From NCBI RefSeq assembly GCF_029850875.1, contig NZ_JAOVAM010000001.1, positions 310,001-374,000 of the forward strand: a stretch of 64,000 nt of DNA. Direction: 5' to 3'. A program made the translations under genes and the position numbers. Numbering within the stretch: position 1 is the stretch's first letter; each line of letters starts with the position of its first letter. Of the stretch, positions 8,547 through 18,712 are shown in pieces. The notes under the pieces were generated by a model, which was not told where the DNA came from, did no database searches, and was given only the letters and a program-made list of their open reading frames with translations. Source of the stretch: Rothia similimucilaginosa. GTDB taxonomy: Bacteria; Actinomycetota; Actinomycetes; Actinomycetales; Micrococcaceae.

Positions 8547-9377
8547 GTGGCGCTTTTCCCTTTGACCTCTGGGCTTTCTGGTAGTTCCGCTACCGGCATC
8601 AGCCGCCGTTCTGCTCTGCGTTACGCCGGTGCGGGCGTTGCAGGCGTGTCATTGAGCGCTCTGCTGGTTGCCTGCGGTGGCTCTTCCCCCACCACCGAGG
8701 ACACTGACGTGAATACCCCTCAGATTTCCTCCTCTGCTTCTTCGCGCACTGACTTTAGCGGCGAGGTAACCTTCGATAACTATGAGAATAAGGGCATTTT
8801 CGTTCCGGCGACCGAGTCTACTCCCGCACAGAACGTGCCGGTCCCGAAGCGCCCGCCGAGCGCTTCGGAGAACTCGGTGCAGGGTCTGTACGATTCGATT
8901 GCGTTTGTGTATGCGGCGATTAACTACCTGGTGTTGACCGGTGATGCAGCTCCGCTACGTGAGTCGAAGGCTGATGAGAAGTTCGTTGCGTCGTTCTCAT
9001 CGTTCATGGATGAGTCGGATGAAAGCTCACAGGTGCGTAATTGGTTTGTGTCGCCGAAGGTGACGATGTCTGCATTCACTGCTGTTCCGACCTTGGTGAA
9101 GAAGAGCGTGCAGTGGACTTTCGATCTGGTGATTGATTTGGGTCCGACCGTTGTGGTTGAGGGCGCTCCTGCGGAGATGTCTGAGAAGGTTCGCCGCACT
9201 GAGCGTGGCCTGGTGGTTACAGGTGTACGCGACGATAATGATTGGACTTTGACTATTCAGGACGAGTATGAGGCTCAGGCTTCAGCTCAGCCTAAGAATG
9301 GTGGCGCTAACTTCGGTAATGCTGGCAATTCCGGTACCTCCGGTAATGGCGGAAATTCTAATGGTGACAACCTTTAA
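8547..9377 (+). CDS. Tat-exported lipoprotein, DUF6318-like, copy 2 of 4
   Basis: This 276-residue lipoprotein has SRRSALRYAG as its twin-arginine motif and LLVACGG as its lipobox. The core has VQGLYDSIAFVYAAINYL, TGDAAP and WFVSPKVTM, in the same order as in the neighbouring copies. I place the start at GTG 8547 because GAAAGG lies six bases upstream and the signal peptide then has a normal length. An in-frame GTG at 8478 would add 23 residues and lacks a ribosome site. The C-terminus is a short Gly/Asn-rich tail. Its own promoter and terminator suggest separate transcription. Function unknown. Confidence 0.75.
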   Translation: MALFPLTSGLSGSSATGISRRSALRYAGAGVAGVSLSALLVACGGSSPTTEDTDVNTPQISSSASSRTDFSGEVTFDNYENKGIFVPATESTPAQNVPVPKRPPSASENSVQGLYDSIAFVYAAINYLVLTGDAAPLRESKADEKFVASFSSFMDESDESSQVRNWFVSPKVTMSAFTAVPTLVKKSVQWTFDLVIDLGPTVVVEGAPAEMSEKVRRTERGLVVTGVRDDNDWTLTIQDEYEAQASAQPKNGGANFGNAGNSGTSGNGGNSNGDNL

Positions 9378-9397
9378 GCCCTCAGATGGATGAGGCA

Positions 9398-9438
9398 TCA
9401 TGCCCTAACTCGCACTCGGGTTAGGGCATGATCTGTTT
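9398..9438 (+). terminator. terminator after lipoprotein copy 2
   Basis: The 13-bp arms ATCATGCCCTAAC (9398-9410) and GTTAGGGCATGAT (9421-9433) enclose a 10-base loop and are followed by CTGTTTT. Confidence 0.75.
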
Positions 9439-9483
9439 TACTCTGGTAGTAACGAGCTTTCCTGGATTGAAGGTTTTTCTCTT

Positions 9484-10437
9484 ATGTCTTCTTTTTCTCA
9501 GTCTTCTCTCTCTCGCCGCTCCCTGCTGCGCCTGGGTCTGGGCGTTTCTGCTGTTGCTGGTTCTGCAGCACTGTTGAGCGCTTGCGGTTCGGGTGGATCT
9601 AGCCGCCAGTCTGGTTCTCAGGGCGGTAACCTGAACGGTTCGAAGTCGAGCACTAACCCGAATGGGTACAGTGATGATGGTCAGAACTATTCGGGTCTGG
9701 TGGAGTACACCCACTATGAGGGCACGCTGAGTTATGAGCAGGGCGCGGTGGAGCATCCGCCGCGTAATGCTCCGAAGCCGAAGGTGACTGATGCTCTGTC
9801 GGTAAATACGGTGACGGGTTTCCATGAAGCAATTGCTTATTTTGCGGCGGCCATGGATTATCTGGTGAAGACCGGTAGCACGGATGCGTTCTCGACCGGC
9901 ATTCTGCTGTCGTCAAAGACTCGCTCGGAGGTGGATGCCCTGTCGGCTTCTATTCTTGCGGGTGTGGAGAAGGGGTCCTGGTATGTGAATCCGTCGGCTT
10001 CCTATGCGCTTTCGAGTGCGCAGCCGTCCATTATGAGTGATGGCAATCTGCTGTTTAAAGCCAAGTACACTCTGGACTTCGGTACGGATGCGGTGGCTGA
10101 GGGCAAGATTCAGCCGGTGGTCACCTCCGCGAGTATTTCTGCTGAGCCTACTGAGTCTTCTGAGGATGCGCTGGTGGCTGATGCGCCGTCCCCCACTGCT
10201 TCTGCGACGGCGGCGGATCCGGTTTCTCAGGTGACGGTTCAGGAGTGCGATTTCCGCGGCCGCTACCATGCTGATTCTAAGATGTGGGAGCTGAGCGTAG
10301 CGTACGGTACGACACTCCAGGGAGGCGCTACTCAGGGCACCGCGAGCGCGGCGGTATCCGGCGCAGCATCTGCTTCCGAGTCTGTTTCGGGTTCTGCTGA
10401 AGCTTCTGTTGAGGCTTCCGCCACCTCCGCGGCGTGA
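9484..10437 (+). CDS. Tat-exported lipoprotein, DUF6318-like, copy 3 of 4
   Basis: This 317-residue protein has SRRSLLRLGLG and LLSACGSGG at its N-terminus. The mature part starts with a Gly/Ser/Asn linker. The conserved core follows: YSGLVEYTHYEGTLSYE, EHPPRNAPKP, VTGFHEAIAYFAAAMDYL, WYVNPSASY. Around residues 215-250 there is an inserted Ser/Pro/Ala-rich stretch, and the C-terminus is Ala/Ser/Glu-rich. GAAGG precedes the ATG. The EHPP(R/Q)N segment is shared with copy 4, so copies 3 and 4 look like the closest pair. Function unknown. Confidence 0.75.
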   Translation: MSSFSQSSLSRRSLLRLGLGVSAVAGSAALLSACGSGGSSRQSGSQGGNLNGSKSSTNPNGYSDDGQNYSGLVEYTHYEGTLSYEQGAVEHPPRNAPKPKVTDALSVNTVTGFHEAIAYFAAAMDYLVKTGSTDAFSTGILLSSKTRSEVDALSASILAGVEKGSWYVNPSASYALSSAQPSIMSDGNLLFKAKYTLDFGTDAVAEGKIQPVVTSASISAEPTESSEDALVADAPSPTASATAADPVSQVTVQECDFRGRYHADSKMWELSVAYGTTLQGGATQGTASAAVSGAASASESVSGSAEASVEASATSAA

Positions 10438-10505
10438 TAGTTCGTCATAACACTTTTATCTGCGAGGCGCTTCTCACGCTTCGCTTGACTCAACTCTGTA
10501 TCCTG

Positions 10506-10533
10506 TTGGGTTTGCGGCTAAACTGGTTACAAT
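10506..10533 (+). promoter_or_regulatory. promoter of the fourth lipoprotein gene
   Basis: TTGGGT (10506-10511), a 16-base spacer and TACAAT (10528-10533) form a sigma-70-type promoter. GAAAGG follows before the ATG at 10559. Confidence 0.5.
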
Positions 10534-10558
10534 CACCGACTGACTGAAAGGTATCACT

Positions 10559-11311
10559 ATGTCCGAGAACCTGACCCGCCGCGCGGCGCTGGGTGTGCTG
10601 GGTGTCAGCTCCATGGCTTTGCTGGCGGCTTGTGGCTCTAAGACTACTTCTGAGGCGTCTGCTTCCGCTTCTGGCTCTGAGAGTGCTTCTGCATCGGCTT
10701 CTGAGTCTGCCGCCACCTCGCCCTCTGCCTCTGCGTCTGCGTCTGCGTCGGCTACCGCAGCGAATTCTCCGCTGCCTAACGACAATAAGGATTACAGCGG
10801 CGTAGCGAAGCTGGAGAATATGGAGGAGCACGGCGAGTACCAGCCGGGTAACGCTGAGCACCCACCACAGAATGTTCCCTCCCCGATCATTCCGGAGACC
10901 ATGCACCAGAACTCGGTGGCTGGCTTCGCGGCGGCTCTGGCGTACTTCGGTGCGGCATTTGAGTACCTGCTGCGTACCGGCGATATGCGCTATATGAACG
11001 AGGTCAGCACCGACCAGGAGACCCTGACTGCGATGAAGAAGTACGCGGACTCCACCAAGGCAGGTATTGATGAGAAGAAGACTTGGTACGTGAACCCGAC
11101 CGCTACTTTGACCATTGGTACCAAGCAGCCGGTTCTGGCGCAGGGCGCGTACAACTGGACCGTGACTCTGAACGTGGATCTGGGTGAGAAGCTGTTCAAG
11201 GATGGTAAGGAGCAGACCGTGGCGGCTGATAAGCGTCACGTGAAGATGTTCGGTGAGTCTGTTGGCCGTTACTTGAACAACAAGTGGGATTTGCACATGG
11301 ACATCAACTAG
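10559..11311 (+). CDS. Tat-exported lipoprotein, DUF6318-like, copy 4 of 4
   Basis: This 250-residue protein is the shortest copy. It has TRRAALGVLG and LLAACGSKT, then an Ala/Ser-only linker near residues 35-65 encoded by GCxTCT repeats. The core follows: YSGVAKLENMEEHGEY, EHPPQNVPSP, VAGFAAALAYFGAAFEYL, TGDMRY, WYVNPTATLTIG. GAAAGG lies eight bases before the ATG. It lacks the C-terminal low-complexity tails of copies 1 to 3 and may represent the minimal form. Anchoring outside the membrane is expected. Function unknown. Confidence 0.78.
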   Translation: MSENLTRRAALGVLGVSSMALLAACGSKTTSEASASASGSESASASASESAATSPSASASASASATAANSPLPNDNKDYSGVAKLENMEEHGEYQPGNAEHPPQNVPSPIIPETMHQNSVAGFAAALAYFGAAFEYLLRTGDMRYMNEVSTDQETLTAMKKYADSTKAGIDEKKTWYVNPTATLTIGTKQPVLAQGAYNWTVTLNVDLGEKLFKDGKEQTVAADKRHVKMFGESVGRYLNNKWDLHMDIN

Positions 11312-11480
11312 TCCTCTGGACTGGTTTTCTCCTCCGCTTTTGCATCTTTTCCATCTCAGGATGCGGTTTTTCACTGTTTTTCCATTGATGGCAAAATTTA
11401 TGGCTCCAGATTGCGGTGAACAGAGTTCATCACTCCTCTTATACATTGAGGTTGTCTTTTGGGGTACATAATGTTTCTAG

Positions 11481-11535
11481 AGCGCCGCACATGCATCATC
11501 CTTTGTTGAGAAAGGGGTTGTGCGGCGCTTTTCTG
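11481..11535 (+). terminator. terminator after the lipoprotein array
   Basis: The exact 11-bp arms AGCGCCGCACA and TGTGCGGCGCT enclose a 27-base loop and are followed by TTTTCTGT. Confidence 0.75.
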
Positions 11536-11598
11536 TACCCTCTTCCCTGAACCTCGTTCCTTGAGGTTTTTCTTTGGCATTATTACGAACTGTGACTG

Positions 11599-11612
11599 CA
11601 GGTTTAAACCTG
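11599..11612. promoter_or_regulatory. 14-bp perfect palindrome upstream of cysK
   Basis: CAGGTTTAAACCTG lies about 100 bases before the cysK ATG, close to where a promoter would be. It is a candidate regulator site. The protein that might bind it is not known from this window. Confidence 0.4.
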
Positions 11613-11709
11613 TTGCTGGCGAGTAGTAGAGTTGCCACGTAACCGATTATTCATTATGGAGACCCCCGACGCGGCCGGCCTCCCCCAAGCTCACAAAGGA
11701 GAGCACCCC

Positions 11710-12645
11710 ATGGCAAAGATTCTCAACAGCATTGTTGAAGCAACCGGCCAGACCCCCCTGGTTAAGCTGAACCGACTGGACGAGGGTCTTCCCGGTAACG
11801 TAGCGGTCAAGCTTGAGTTCTACAACCCCGCAGGCTCGGTCAAGGACCGTATCGGTCGCGCCATCATTGACGCCGCTGAGAAGTCGGGCGCGCTGAAGCC
11901 CGGCGGCGCCATTGTTGAGGGTACTTCCGGTAATACCGGTATTGCATTGGCTATGGTTGGTGCTGCTCGCGGTTACCGCGTCATCCTGACCATGCCGGAG
12001 ACCATGTCTGCTGAGCGTCGCGTGCTGCTGCGTGCTTACGGTGCTCAGATTGTGCTGACCCCCGGTACCGAGGGTATGCGCGGTGCTGTGGAGAAGGCTA
12101 AGGAAATCGTTGCGACCACCGAGAACGCTATCCTGGCCTCCCAGTTCTCTAACGAGGCAAACCCCACTATTCACTACAACACCACCGGCCCGGAGATTTG
12201 GGAAGCAACCGACGGTAAGGTCGACATTTTCGTGGCGGGTATTGGCACCGGCGGCACCATCTCCGGTGCCGGCAAGTACCTGAAGGAGCAGAACCCGGAC
12301 GTGAAGGTTGTTGCGGTTGAGCCGAAGGACTCCCCGCTACTCTCCGAGGGTCGAGTTGGTCCCCACAAGATTCAGGGCCTGGGCGCTAACTTCGTTCCCG
12401 ACACCCTGAACCGCGGCATCTACGATTCAGTGACTCCGGTCAGCGCTGAGGACGCTATGCGCACCTCCCGTCTGCTGGCTACCCAGGAAGGTATTCTGGG
12501 CGGTATTTCTTCCGGCGCGGCTGTCTGGGCTGCTCTGGAGGAGGCTAAGAAGTCTGAGAACAAGGACAAGCTAATTGTGGCTATCGTTCCCGACTTCGGT
12601 GAGCGTTACATCTCTACCGCGCTGTACGAGGATATCCGCGGCTAA
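11710..12645 (+). CDS. cysK: cysteine synthase A (O-acetylserine sulfhydrylase)
   Basis: This PLP enzyme joins sulfide to O-acetylserine to make cysteine in the cytosol. The 311 residues are a normal length. The PLP lysine motif GSVKDR is near residue 42, the substrate loop TSGNTG near residue 72, and GTGGTISG near residue 178. I start at ATG 11710, preceded by AAAGGAG, rather than at an in-frame upstream ATG. cysE follows 266 bases downstream on the same strand, giving serine to cysteine in two adjacent genes. A hairpin pair lies between them, so they may be separately controlled. Confidence 0.96.
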   Translation: MAKILNSIVEATGQTPLVKLNRLDEGLPGNVAVKLEFYNPAGSVKDRIGRAIIDAAEKSGALKPGGAIVEGTSGNTGIALAMVGAARGYRVILTMPETMSAERRVLLRAYGAQIVLTPGTEGMRGAVEKAKEIVATTENAILASQFSNEANPTIHYNTTGPEIWEATDGKVDIFVAGIGTGGTISGAGKYLKEQNPDVKVVAVEPKDSPLLSEGRVGPHKIQGLGANFVPDTLNRGIYDSVTPVSAEDAMRTSRLLATQEGILGGISSGAAVWAALEEAKKSENKDKLIVAIVPDFGERYISTALYEDIRG

Positions 12646-12656
12646 TTGAGCTTCTG

Positions 12657-12722
12657 AGCCCCGGGAGGGGCTTATAGCACTACGGCCCCGTCTACCGGTT
12701 ACACCCGGCGGGCGGGGCATTT
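12657..12722 (+). terminator. double hairpin after cysK
   Basis: The first hairpin is AGCCCC-GGGA-GGGGCT at 12657-12672. The second pairs GCCCCG (12685-12690) with CGGGGC (12713-12718), has an inner CCGG/CCGG, and is followed by ATTTGTG. Confidence 0.6.
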
Positions 12723-12911
12723 GTGCATCCTTGCGGTGTTTCTTGTGACCGCTTACCTGAGAGGGTTTTACTCCCGCAGTGAACCGTCGCCCCGTATTCT
12801 TTGCCGTATCCCCGCTGAGGGTTGCGGCGGAAATAGCCGAAAGGGTCCCGTTGTTGGTACCTTTGGAAGGGTCGCATACACAGAACACGACCGATGAGGG
12901 AAAGGGAACCC

Positions 12912-13496
12912 ATGAGTTTTATTGCGCGTCTGCGTGAAGATATTGAGAACGTCCGCCAGCACGACCCTGCTGCGCGCGGCGCTGTCGAGATTGCGCTGAA
13001 CTATTCGGGCATGCACGCCATTTGGGTTCACCGTCTGACCCACAAACTCTGGCAGAAGGATGAGACGAAGGCTCTGGCTCGTACTCTCTCGCAGTTTGCT
13101 CGTTTTTTGACCGGTGTGGAGATTCACCCCGGCGCGACCATTGGCCGCCGTTTCTTCATCGATCACGGCATGGGCATTGTCATTGGTGAAACCGCTGAGG
13201 TCGGTGACGACGTGATGCTGTACCACGGCGTGACTCTGGGCGGTCGTTCCCTGAAGAAGGTGAAGCGTCACCCCACCATTGGTGACCGCGTGACCATTGG
13301 TGCCGGCGCTAAGGTGCTGGGTCCGGTGGTTATTGGTGCCGATAGCGCTATTGGTGCGAACGCCGTGGTGGTCAACGATCACCCCGCCGATTCGATTATT
13401 ACCGGTATTCCGGCGAAGCACCGCCCGCGTACCCCGGAGAAGAAGAAGCCCCTGGTGGATGCTGTGGAGTATATTGACCCCGCCATGTGGATTTAG
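12912..13496 (+). CDS. cysE: serine O-acetyltransferase
   Basis: This enzyme acetylates serine with acetyl-CoA, the first step of cysteine synthesis, and often complexes with CysK. The 194 residues are the short bacterial form. An N-terminal helical part is followed by a left-handed beta-helix of hexapeptide repeats ([50 protein letters not shown]). The catalytic FIDHG histidine is present. The start is ATG 12912 after AAAGGG. An in-frame ATG 18 bases earlier is weaker. It lies downstream of cysK in the same direction. Confidence 0.95.
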   Translation: MSFIARLREDIENVRQHDPAARGAVEIALNYSGMHAIWVHRLTHKLWQKDETKALARTLSQFARFLTGVEIHPGATIGRRFFIDHGMGIVIGETAEVGDDVMLYHGVTLGGRSLKKVKRHPTIGDRVTIGAGAKVLGPVVIGADSAIGANAVVVNDHPADSIITGIPAKHRPRTPEKKKPLVDAVEYIDPAMWI

Positions 13497-13639
13497 CGCT
13501 TGTTAGCGTTTTGAGGCGGTAGAGGCGCACCTGGAGGCTCCTAGCTAGGTTCTTACAGGTCTTCCCCCGCTATACCCTAAAGATGCCCCTGACCCATCTC
13601 GCCCTGACCCATCTCGGTGGCGTCCTATATCAAGACATA

Positions 13640-13685
13640 AAAGCCCGCCTTTGGTTGGATTCTCATCCAGCCGAAGGCGGGCTTT
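13640..13685. terminator. bidirectional terminator between cysE and gnd
   Basis: The 12-bp arms AAAGCCCGCCTT and AAGGCGGGCTTT enclose an inner TGGTTGGAT/ATCCAGCCG stem. The hairpin serves the two convergent genes. Confidence 0.85.
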
Positions 13686-13706
13686 GACGTATTCAGCTAC
13701 GGGAGC

Positions 13707-15179
13707 TTAGTGAACGTGAATGTCCGCTGCGTTCACCTCGGAGCGGTCAGCGCTCCACATAGTGTGGAAGGCGCCCTCTTCGTCAATACGACCGTAGGTG
13801 TGCGCGCCGAAGAAGTCACGCTGACCCTGAATCAGGGATGCGGGCAGGCGGTCGCGGCGCAGGCCGTCGTAGTAGGACAGTGCGGATGCGAACACCGGCA
13901 CGGGGATGCCCAGTGCGGTTGCCTTAGCCACCACGCGACGCCAGGAAGGAACGAGCTCCTCCATGAGGTTCTTGAACGCCGGTGCGAGCAGCATGTTCGC
14001 GGGAGCCTCATCAGCGTAAGCAGCCATGATGTCGCCCAGCAGCTCGGCGCGAATGATGCAGCCTGCACGCCACAGCGATGCAATGGTGTCCAGCTTCAGG
14101 TCCCAGCCGTATTCCTTACCTGCACGGGTGAGCAGGTCCATGCCCTGTGCGTACGCGACGAGCTTGGAGGCGAAGAGTGCGCGGCGCACATCCTCAACGA
14201 ACTCGGGGTCGCCTGCACCGATGCCGGTGGTTGCGATCAGGCCCGCGGGCAGTTCGCGCTGTGCCTGCTCGCGCTGCTCACGCTCGGAGGAGGAGAGGGC
14301 GCGTGCGAACACGGACTCTGCGATAGCTGAGACGGGGGAACCGAGGTCCAGGCCAGCCTTAGCGGTCCACAGACCGGTACCCTTCTGGCCCGCTGCGTCA
14401 ACAATAACGTCGACCAGGGGCTTGCCAGTCTTTGCGTCTACCTGTGCGAGCACCTCTGCGGTGATTTCAATCAGGTAGGAGCTCAGGTCGCCTTCGTTCC
14501 AGGTCTTGAAGATTTCTGCCTGCTGTGCCGGCTCAATGCCTGCGATGGAGCGCAGAATGTCGTAAGCTTCGCCGATGACCTGCATGTCAGCGTACTCGAT
14601 GCCGTTGTGGACCATCTTCACGAAGTGGCCCGCACCGTCGGTGGAGATCCATGCGCAGCAGGGTGCGCCGTCCTGAGGTGCCTTCGCTGCGATCTTTTCG
14701 AGCAGCGGGCCCAGGTGCTTGTAGGACTCTGCGGAGCCGCCGGGCATCATGGAGGGGCCCCAGAGAGCACCCTCTTCGCCACCGGAGACGCCAACGCCTA
14801 CGAAGTGCAGACCCTTTTCAGCCAGGGCGCGCTCGCGACGGATGGTGTCGGGGAAGTGGGAGTTACCGCCGTCGATAATAATGTCGCCTTCATCGAGCAT
14901 GGGGGTGAGCTGTTCGATCACTGCATCGACGGGTGCGCCCGCCTTGACCATAATCAGGATGCGGCGGGGAGACTCGAGGGAGTCAACAAGTTCCTGCAGG
15001 GACTCGGTACGGATGAAGTCGCCGTCTGCGCCGTGCTCAGCCAGCAGTGCGTCGGTCTTCTCTACGGAACGGTTGTGCAATGCCACGGTGTAGCCGTTAC
15101 GTGCCAGGTTGCGGGCGAGGTTTGCGCCCATGACAGCAAGGCCGGTGACACCAATCTGTGCCTTCTTGTTTTCAGTCAT
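13707..15179 (-). CDS. gnd: 6-phosphogluconate dehydrogenase, decarboxylating
   Basis: It oxidises 6-phosphogluconate to ribulose 5-phosphate and CO2 in the pentose phosphate pathway, making NADPH. The 490 residues match the long homodimeric form. Visible are the dinucleotide fold IGVTGLAVMGANLARN at residues 9-24, VGVSGGEEGA near residue 130, and the substrate motif KMVHNGIEYADMQVIGEAY near residue 187. The upstream minus-strand sequence has a TATATA-type -10 and no clear Shine-Dalgarno before the ATG. The rpe gene, whose product acts on the ribulose 5-phosphate formed here, is about 22 kb away. Confidence 0.96.
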   Translation of the reverse strand: MTENKKAQIGVTGLAVMGANLARNLARNGYTVALHNRSVEKTDALLAEHGADGDFIRTESLQELVDSLESPRRILIMVKAGAPVDAVIEQLTPMLDEGDIIIDGGNSHFPDTIRRERALAEKGLHFVGVGVSGGEEGALWGPSMMPGGSAESYKHLGPLLEKIAAKAPQDGAPCCAWISTDGAGHFVKMVHNGIEYADMQVIGEAYDILRSIAGIEPAQQAEIFKTWNEGDLSSYLIEITAEVLAQVDAKTGKPLVDVIVDAAGQKGTGLWTAKAGLDLGSPVSAIAESVFARALSSSEREQREQAQRELPAGLIATTGIGAGDPEFVEDVRRALFASKLVAYAQGMDLLTRAGKEYGWDLKLDTIASLWRAGCIIRAELLGDIMAAYADEAPANMLLAPAFKNLMEELVPSWRRVVAKATALGIPVPVFASALSYYDGLRRDRLPASLIQGQRDFFGAHTYGRIDEEGAFHTMWSADRSEVNAADIHVH

Positions 15180-15340
15180 GTATATAAGGATACGCGCTTA
15201 GGGCAGACTATATATAGGTGGAGTGCAGTTTTATACCCCGGGGGCTGGCGCTGCCGACCGGATTTTCTTCTGAACCCTTGAGTGAAGTGTTTTTAACCTC
15301 TGAGCGAAACATTCTGGGGGCCTGTACGAGGGTAAACAAA

Positions 15341-15368
15341 AACCCCGGTACCTTGCGGTACCGGGGTT
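15341..15368 (-). terminator. terminator of tRNA-Val(UAC)
   Basis: The 12-bp arms AACCCCGGTACC and GGTACCGGGGTT have a 4-base loop. In the minus direction they are followed by TTTGTTT. Confidence 0.85.
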
Positions 15369-15373
15369 AGCGG

Positions 15374-15446
15374 TGGGTCCTACCGGGATCGAACCGATGA
15401 CATCCACGGTGTAAACGTGGCGCTCTACCAGCTGAGCTAAAGACCC
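15374..15446 (-). tRNA. tRNA-Val (anticodon UAC)
   Basis: The cloverleaf reads cleanly on the minus strand. Acceptor GGGTCTT pairs with AGGACCC, and the D-loop segment is AGCTCAGCTGGTAGAGC. The anticodon stem CCACG/CGTGG encloses TTTACAC, and the T-arm contains GGTTCGATCCC. The 3' CCA is not encoded. A terminator lies six bases downstream. Confidence 0.95.
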
Positions 15447-15936
15447 ATAGTTCTCACTGTTTCGTTTCCGTTCCAGTGGCGAACACAAGAAAAGACTATA
15501 CGGACTTCTGGAGCAACATGCAAATCCTGAATACGTGTTCTATATCTCAGTATTTTTTTCATTTTCCCACGATACCCAACACTAAGCCACAGTAAGCCAT
15601 GGCAAGCCATGTTGGGCCACTACCTTTTAGGCAGGCCATACCCCTTCATTCCGCGCCATTCCGCCAAGCCCATCATTCCGCGCTATTTAGGTGCAAAAAT
15701 ACCTTAACCAGTACTTTTGATGCGCGTATTTTCCACCCAGATTGTCACAATGCGAAACCCACATCACAAAAACCTTCATTTGAGACCAAGAGGAGCACCT
15801 TTAGGTCTAAGATAGTAGAGATAAGAAGCGAAGCAGGTCTCTTTGATCTACATCGCTTAAACATAAAGATTGTTCGACATCGCAACAAGGCGGGGCGGGC
15901 AATCTCACAACCGCACAGAAGAGAGGTTGGATTAGT
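15447..15936. promoter_or_regulatory. 490-base aceE upstream region
   Basis: The region has no gene. It holds short degenerate direct repeats around AAGCCA/GGCCA at 15583-15622 and ATTCCGCGC at 15648-15685. A TAAGAT at 15809-15814 could be an aceE -10 about 125 bases before the start. A ribosome site (AGAGG at 15922-15926) precedes the TTG start. Confidence 0.45.
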
Positions 15937-18669
15937 TTGGCTAACGTACCGAACGAGCACTCCCTGAGCACCCTTCTTGATGGCCTCAAGGACATCGACG
16001 TAGAAGAGACCCAGGAATGGGCCGAGTCCCTCGAGGACCTTATCAAGACTCACGGCACCGAGCGTGCAGAGTACATCCTTCGCGCACTGCTCAAGGAAGC
16101 TGGTGAGAAGGGCGTAAAGGTTCCGACTCTGGTCAAGACCGACTACATCAACACCATCCCCGCAGACCAGCAGCCCGAGTACCCCGGTGATGAGGAACTC
16201 GAGCGCCAGTACCGCGCATGGATTCGTTGGAACGCAGCAATTATGGTTCAGCGTGCCCAGAAGAAGGGCATCGGCGTTGGTGGCCACATCTCCACCTTCG
16301 CAGGTGTTGCTGACCTCTACGAAATGGGCCAGAACCACTTCTTCCGCGGCCGTAACCACCCCGGTGGCGGTGACCAGGTCTTCTTCCAGGGTCACTCCTC
16401 CCCCGGTGTCTACTCCCGCGCATTCGTTGAAGGCGTCCTGACCGAAGAGCAGATGGACGGCTTCCGCCAGGAGAAGACCAAGGGCGCAAACGGTATTCCT
16501 TCGTACCCGCACCCCCGTTGCATGCCCGAGTTCTGGCAGTTCCCGACTGTGTCTATGGGTCTGGGCCCGCTGAACGCAATCCACCAGGCATCCTTCAACA
16601 AGTACCTGCACAACCACAAGATCAAGGACACCTCCGAGCAGCACGTCTGGGCCTTCCTGGGCGATGGCGAAATGGACGAGCCCGAGTCGCGTGGTGCACT
16701 GCAGCTGGCTGCAAACGAGCACCTGGACAACCTGACCTTCGTCGTCAACTGCAACCTGCAGCGTCTGGACGGCCCCGTTCGCGGTAACGGCAAGATTGTT
16801 CAGGAGCTTGAGGCATTCTTCCGCGGCGCAGGCTGGCACGTTATCAAGGTCCTGTGGGGCTCTGACTACGACGAGCTGCTCAAGAAGGACAAGAGCGGCA
16901 AGCTCATCCAGCTGATGAACGAAACCCTCGACGGTGACTACCAGACCTTCCGCGGCGAAGACGGCGGCTACATCCGCGAGCACTTCTTCGGCAAGTACCC
17001 CGAGACCAAGGAACTGGTTGCAGACCTGACCGACGAGCAGATCTTCAACCTGCGCCTGGGTGGCCACGACGACAAGAAGATCTACGCAGCCTACAAGGAA
17101 GCTATGGAGACCAAGGGCAAGCCCACCGTCATCCTGGCACAGTCCATTAAGGGTGCGGAGCTCGGCCCGTTCTTCGAGGCACGTAACTCCACCCACCAGA
17201 TTAAGAAGTTCACCATGGAAGCACTGAAGGGCTTCCGTGACCACCTGAACATCCCCATCTCCGACGAGGAGCTGGAGAAGGATCTGTACAACCCGCCGTA
17301 CTACCTGCCCGAGGCAAGCCACCCGGCACTGCAGTACATGCAGGCACGCCGTAAGGAGCTCGGCGGTTACATCCCCGGCCGTGCAAACGCACAGCCCGAG
17401 ATTATCCTGCCCGAGTCCAAGGTCTACGCACAGACCAAGAAGGGCTCCGGCAAGCAGACCGCTGCTACCACCATGGCGTTCGTCCGCCTGATGAAGGACC
17501 TCATGCGTGTGAAGGGCTTCGGTCACCGTATCGCTCCCATCACCCCCGATGAGGCACGTACCTTCGGTATGGACTCCTTCTTCCCCTCGGCTAAGCTGTA
17601 CAACCCCAACGGCCAGAACTACGTGCCCGTTGACCACCAGCTCATGCTCACCTACACCGAGTCCCCCGAGGGCCAGATTGTTCACGTGGGTATTAACGAG
17701 GCAGGCGCAACCGCTGCATTCATCGCTCTGGGTTCGTCCTACGACACCCACGGCGAGCCGATGATTCCGATTTACATCTTCTACTCGATGTTTGGCTTCC
17801 AGCGTACTGGCGACTCCTTCTGGGCTGCTGCCGACCAGCTGTGCCGCGGCTTCGTCATCGGTGCAACCGCAGGTCGTACCACCCTGTCCGGTGAGGGTCT
17901 GCAGCACGCTGACGGTCACTCCCCGATTCTGGCGTCCACCAACCCGGCGTTCAAGATTTACGACCCGGCATACGGCTACGAGATTGCGCACATCATGGAG
18001 CGCGGTATCGAGCAGATGTACGGCACCAAGGACGAAGACCACAACGTCATGTACTACCTGACCGTGTACAACGAGCCGATTCACCAGCCTGCTGAGCCGG
18101 CAAACGTTGACGTTGAGGGTATCGTCAAGGGTATCCACAAGATCAGCGAGTCCCCGCTGACCTCCGGCCCCAAGGCACAGCTGCTGGCATCCGGTGTTGC
18201 TGTTCCGTGGGCTGAGAAGGCTCAGCAGCTGCTGGCTGAGGACTGGGGCGTCTCCGCAGACGTCTGGTCTGTCACCTCGTGGACCGAGCTGCGCCGCGAC
18301 GGCATTGCCGCTGAGGAAGAGGCTCTGCTGAACCCGAACCAGCCCGCTCGCGTTCCTTACGTGACCCAGAAGCTGGCTGGCGCTGCTGGCCCGATCGTCG
18401 CGACCACCGACTTCTCCTCGGATGTTCCCGACCAGATCCGCCAGTTCGTTCCGAACGACTTCGCAACCCTGGGTGCTGACGGCTTCGGCTTCGCAGACAC
18501 TCGCCCGGGTGCACGTCGCTTCTTCCACATCGATGCAGAGTCGGTCGTTGTCCGCACCCTGCAGATGCTGGCAAAGCGCGGCGAGGTTGCAGCAGACGTT
18601 CCCGCGAAGGCATTCGCTAAGTACGACCTGCTCAACGTGAACGCTAACTCCGAGCTGGAGCAGCACTAA
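15937..18669 (+). CDS. aceE: pyruvate dehydrogenase E1 component, homodimeric type
   Basis: This thiamine-diphosphate enzyme decarboxylates pyruvate and passes the acetyl group to the E2 lipoyl domain in the cytosolic dehydrogenase complex. The 910 residues are full length for the AceE family. The ThDP/Mg motif begins at [10 protein letters not shown] near residue 241 and ends near [16 protein letters not shown] around residue 271. The early [20 protein letters not shown] region is typical. The start is TTG 15937, with AGAGG 10 bases upstream and no closer ATG or GTG alternative. The gene stands alone with its own terminator, as is common in Actinobacteria, where E2 and E3 are encoded elsewhere. 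Confidence 0.96.
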   Translation: MANVPNEHSLSTLLDGLKDIDVEETQEWAESLEDLIKTHGTERAEYILRALLKEAGEKGVKVPTLVKTDYINTIPADQQPEYPGDEELERQYRAWIRWNAAIMVQRAQKKGIGVGGHISTFAGVADLYEMGQNHFFRGRNHPGGGDQVFFQGHSSPGVYSRAFVEGVLTEEQMDGFRQEKTKGANGIPSYPHPRCMPEFWQFPTVSMGLGPLNAIHQASFNKYLHNHKIKDTSEQHVWAFLGDGEMDEPESRGALQLAANEHLDNLTFVVNCNLQRLDGPVRGNGKIVQELEAFFRGAGWHVIKVLWGSDYDELLKKDKSGKLIQLMNETLDGDYQTFRGEDGGYIREHFFGKYPETKELVADLTDEQIFNLRLGGHDDKKIYAAYKEAMETKGKPTVILAQSIKGAELGPFFEARNSTHQIKKFTMEALKGFRDHLNIPISDEELEKDLYNPPYYLPEASHPALQYMQARRKELGGYIPGRANAQPEIILPESKVYAQTKKGSGKQTAATTMAFVRLMKDLMRVKGFGHRIAPITPDEARTFGMDSFFPSAKLYNPNGQNYVPVDHQLMLTYTESPEGQIVHVGINEAGATAAFIALGSSYDTHGEPMIPIYIFYSMFGFQRTGDSFWAAADQLCRGFVIGATAGRTTLSGEGLQHADGHSPILASTNPAFKIYDPAYGYEIAHIMERGIEQMYGTKDEDHNVMYYLTVYNEPIHQPAEPANVDVEGIVKGIHKISESPLTSGPKAQLLASGVAVPWAEKAQQLLAEDWGVSADVWSVTSWTELRRDGIAAEEEALLNPNQPARVPYVTQKLAGAAGPIVATTDFSSDVPDQIRQFVPNDFATLGADGFGFADTRPGARRFFHIDAESVVVRTLQMLAKRGEVAADVPAKAFAKYDLLNVNANSELEQH

Positions 18670-18712
18670 GCATTTAGCGACAGAACCCCGGTTCTGCGTT
18701 AGACGCTAAACG

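Noticed and set aside
15745-18666. 973-codon open frame antisense to aceE
   Set aside because: It mirrors a strongly coding gene with biased high-GC codons. The predicted protein is low-complexity Val/Leu/Cys-rich and has no ribosome site. aceE motifs are unmistakable on the other strand.
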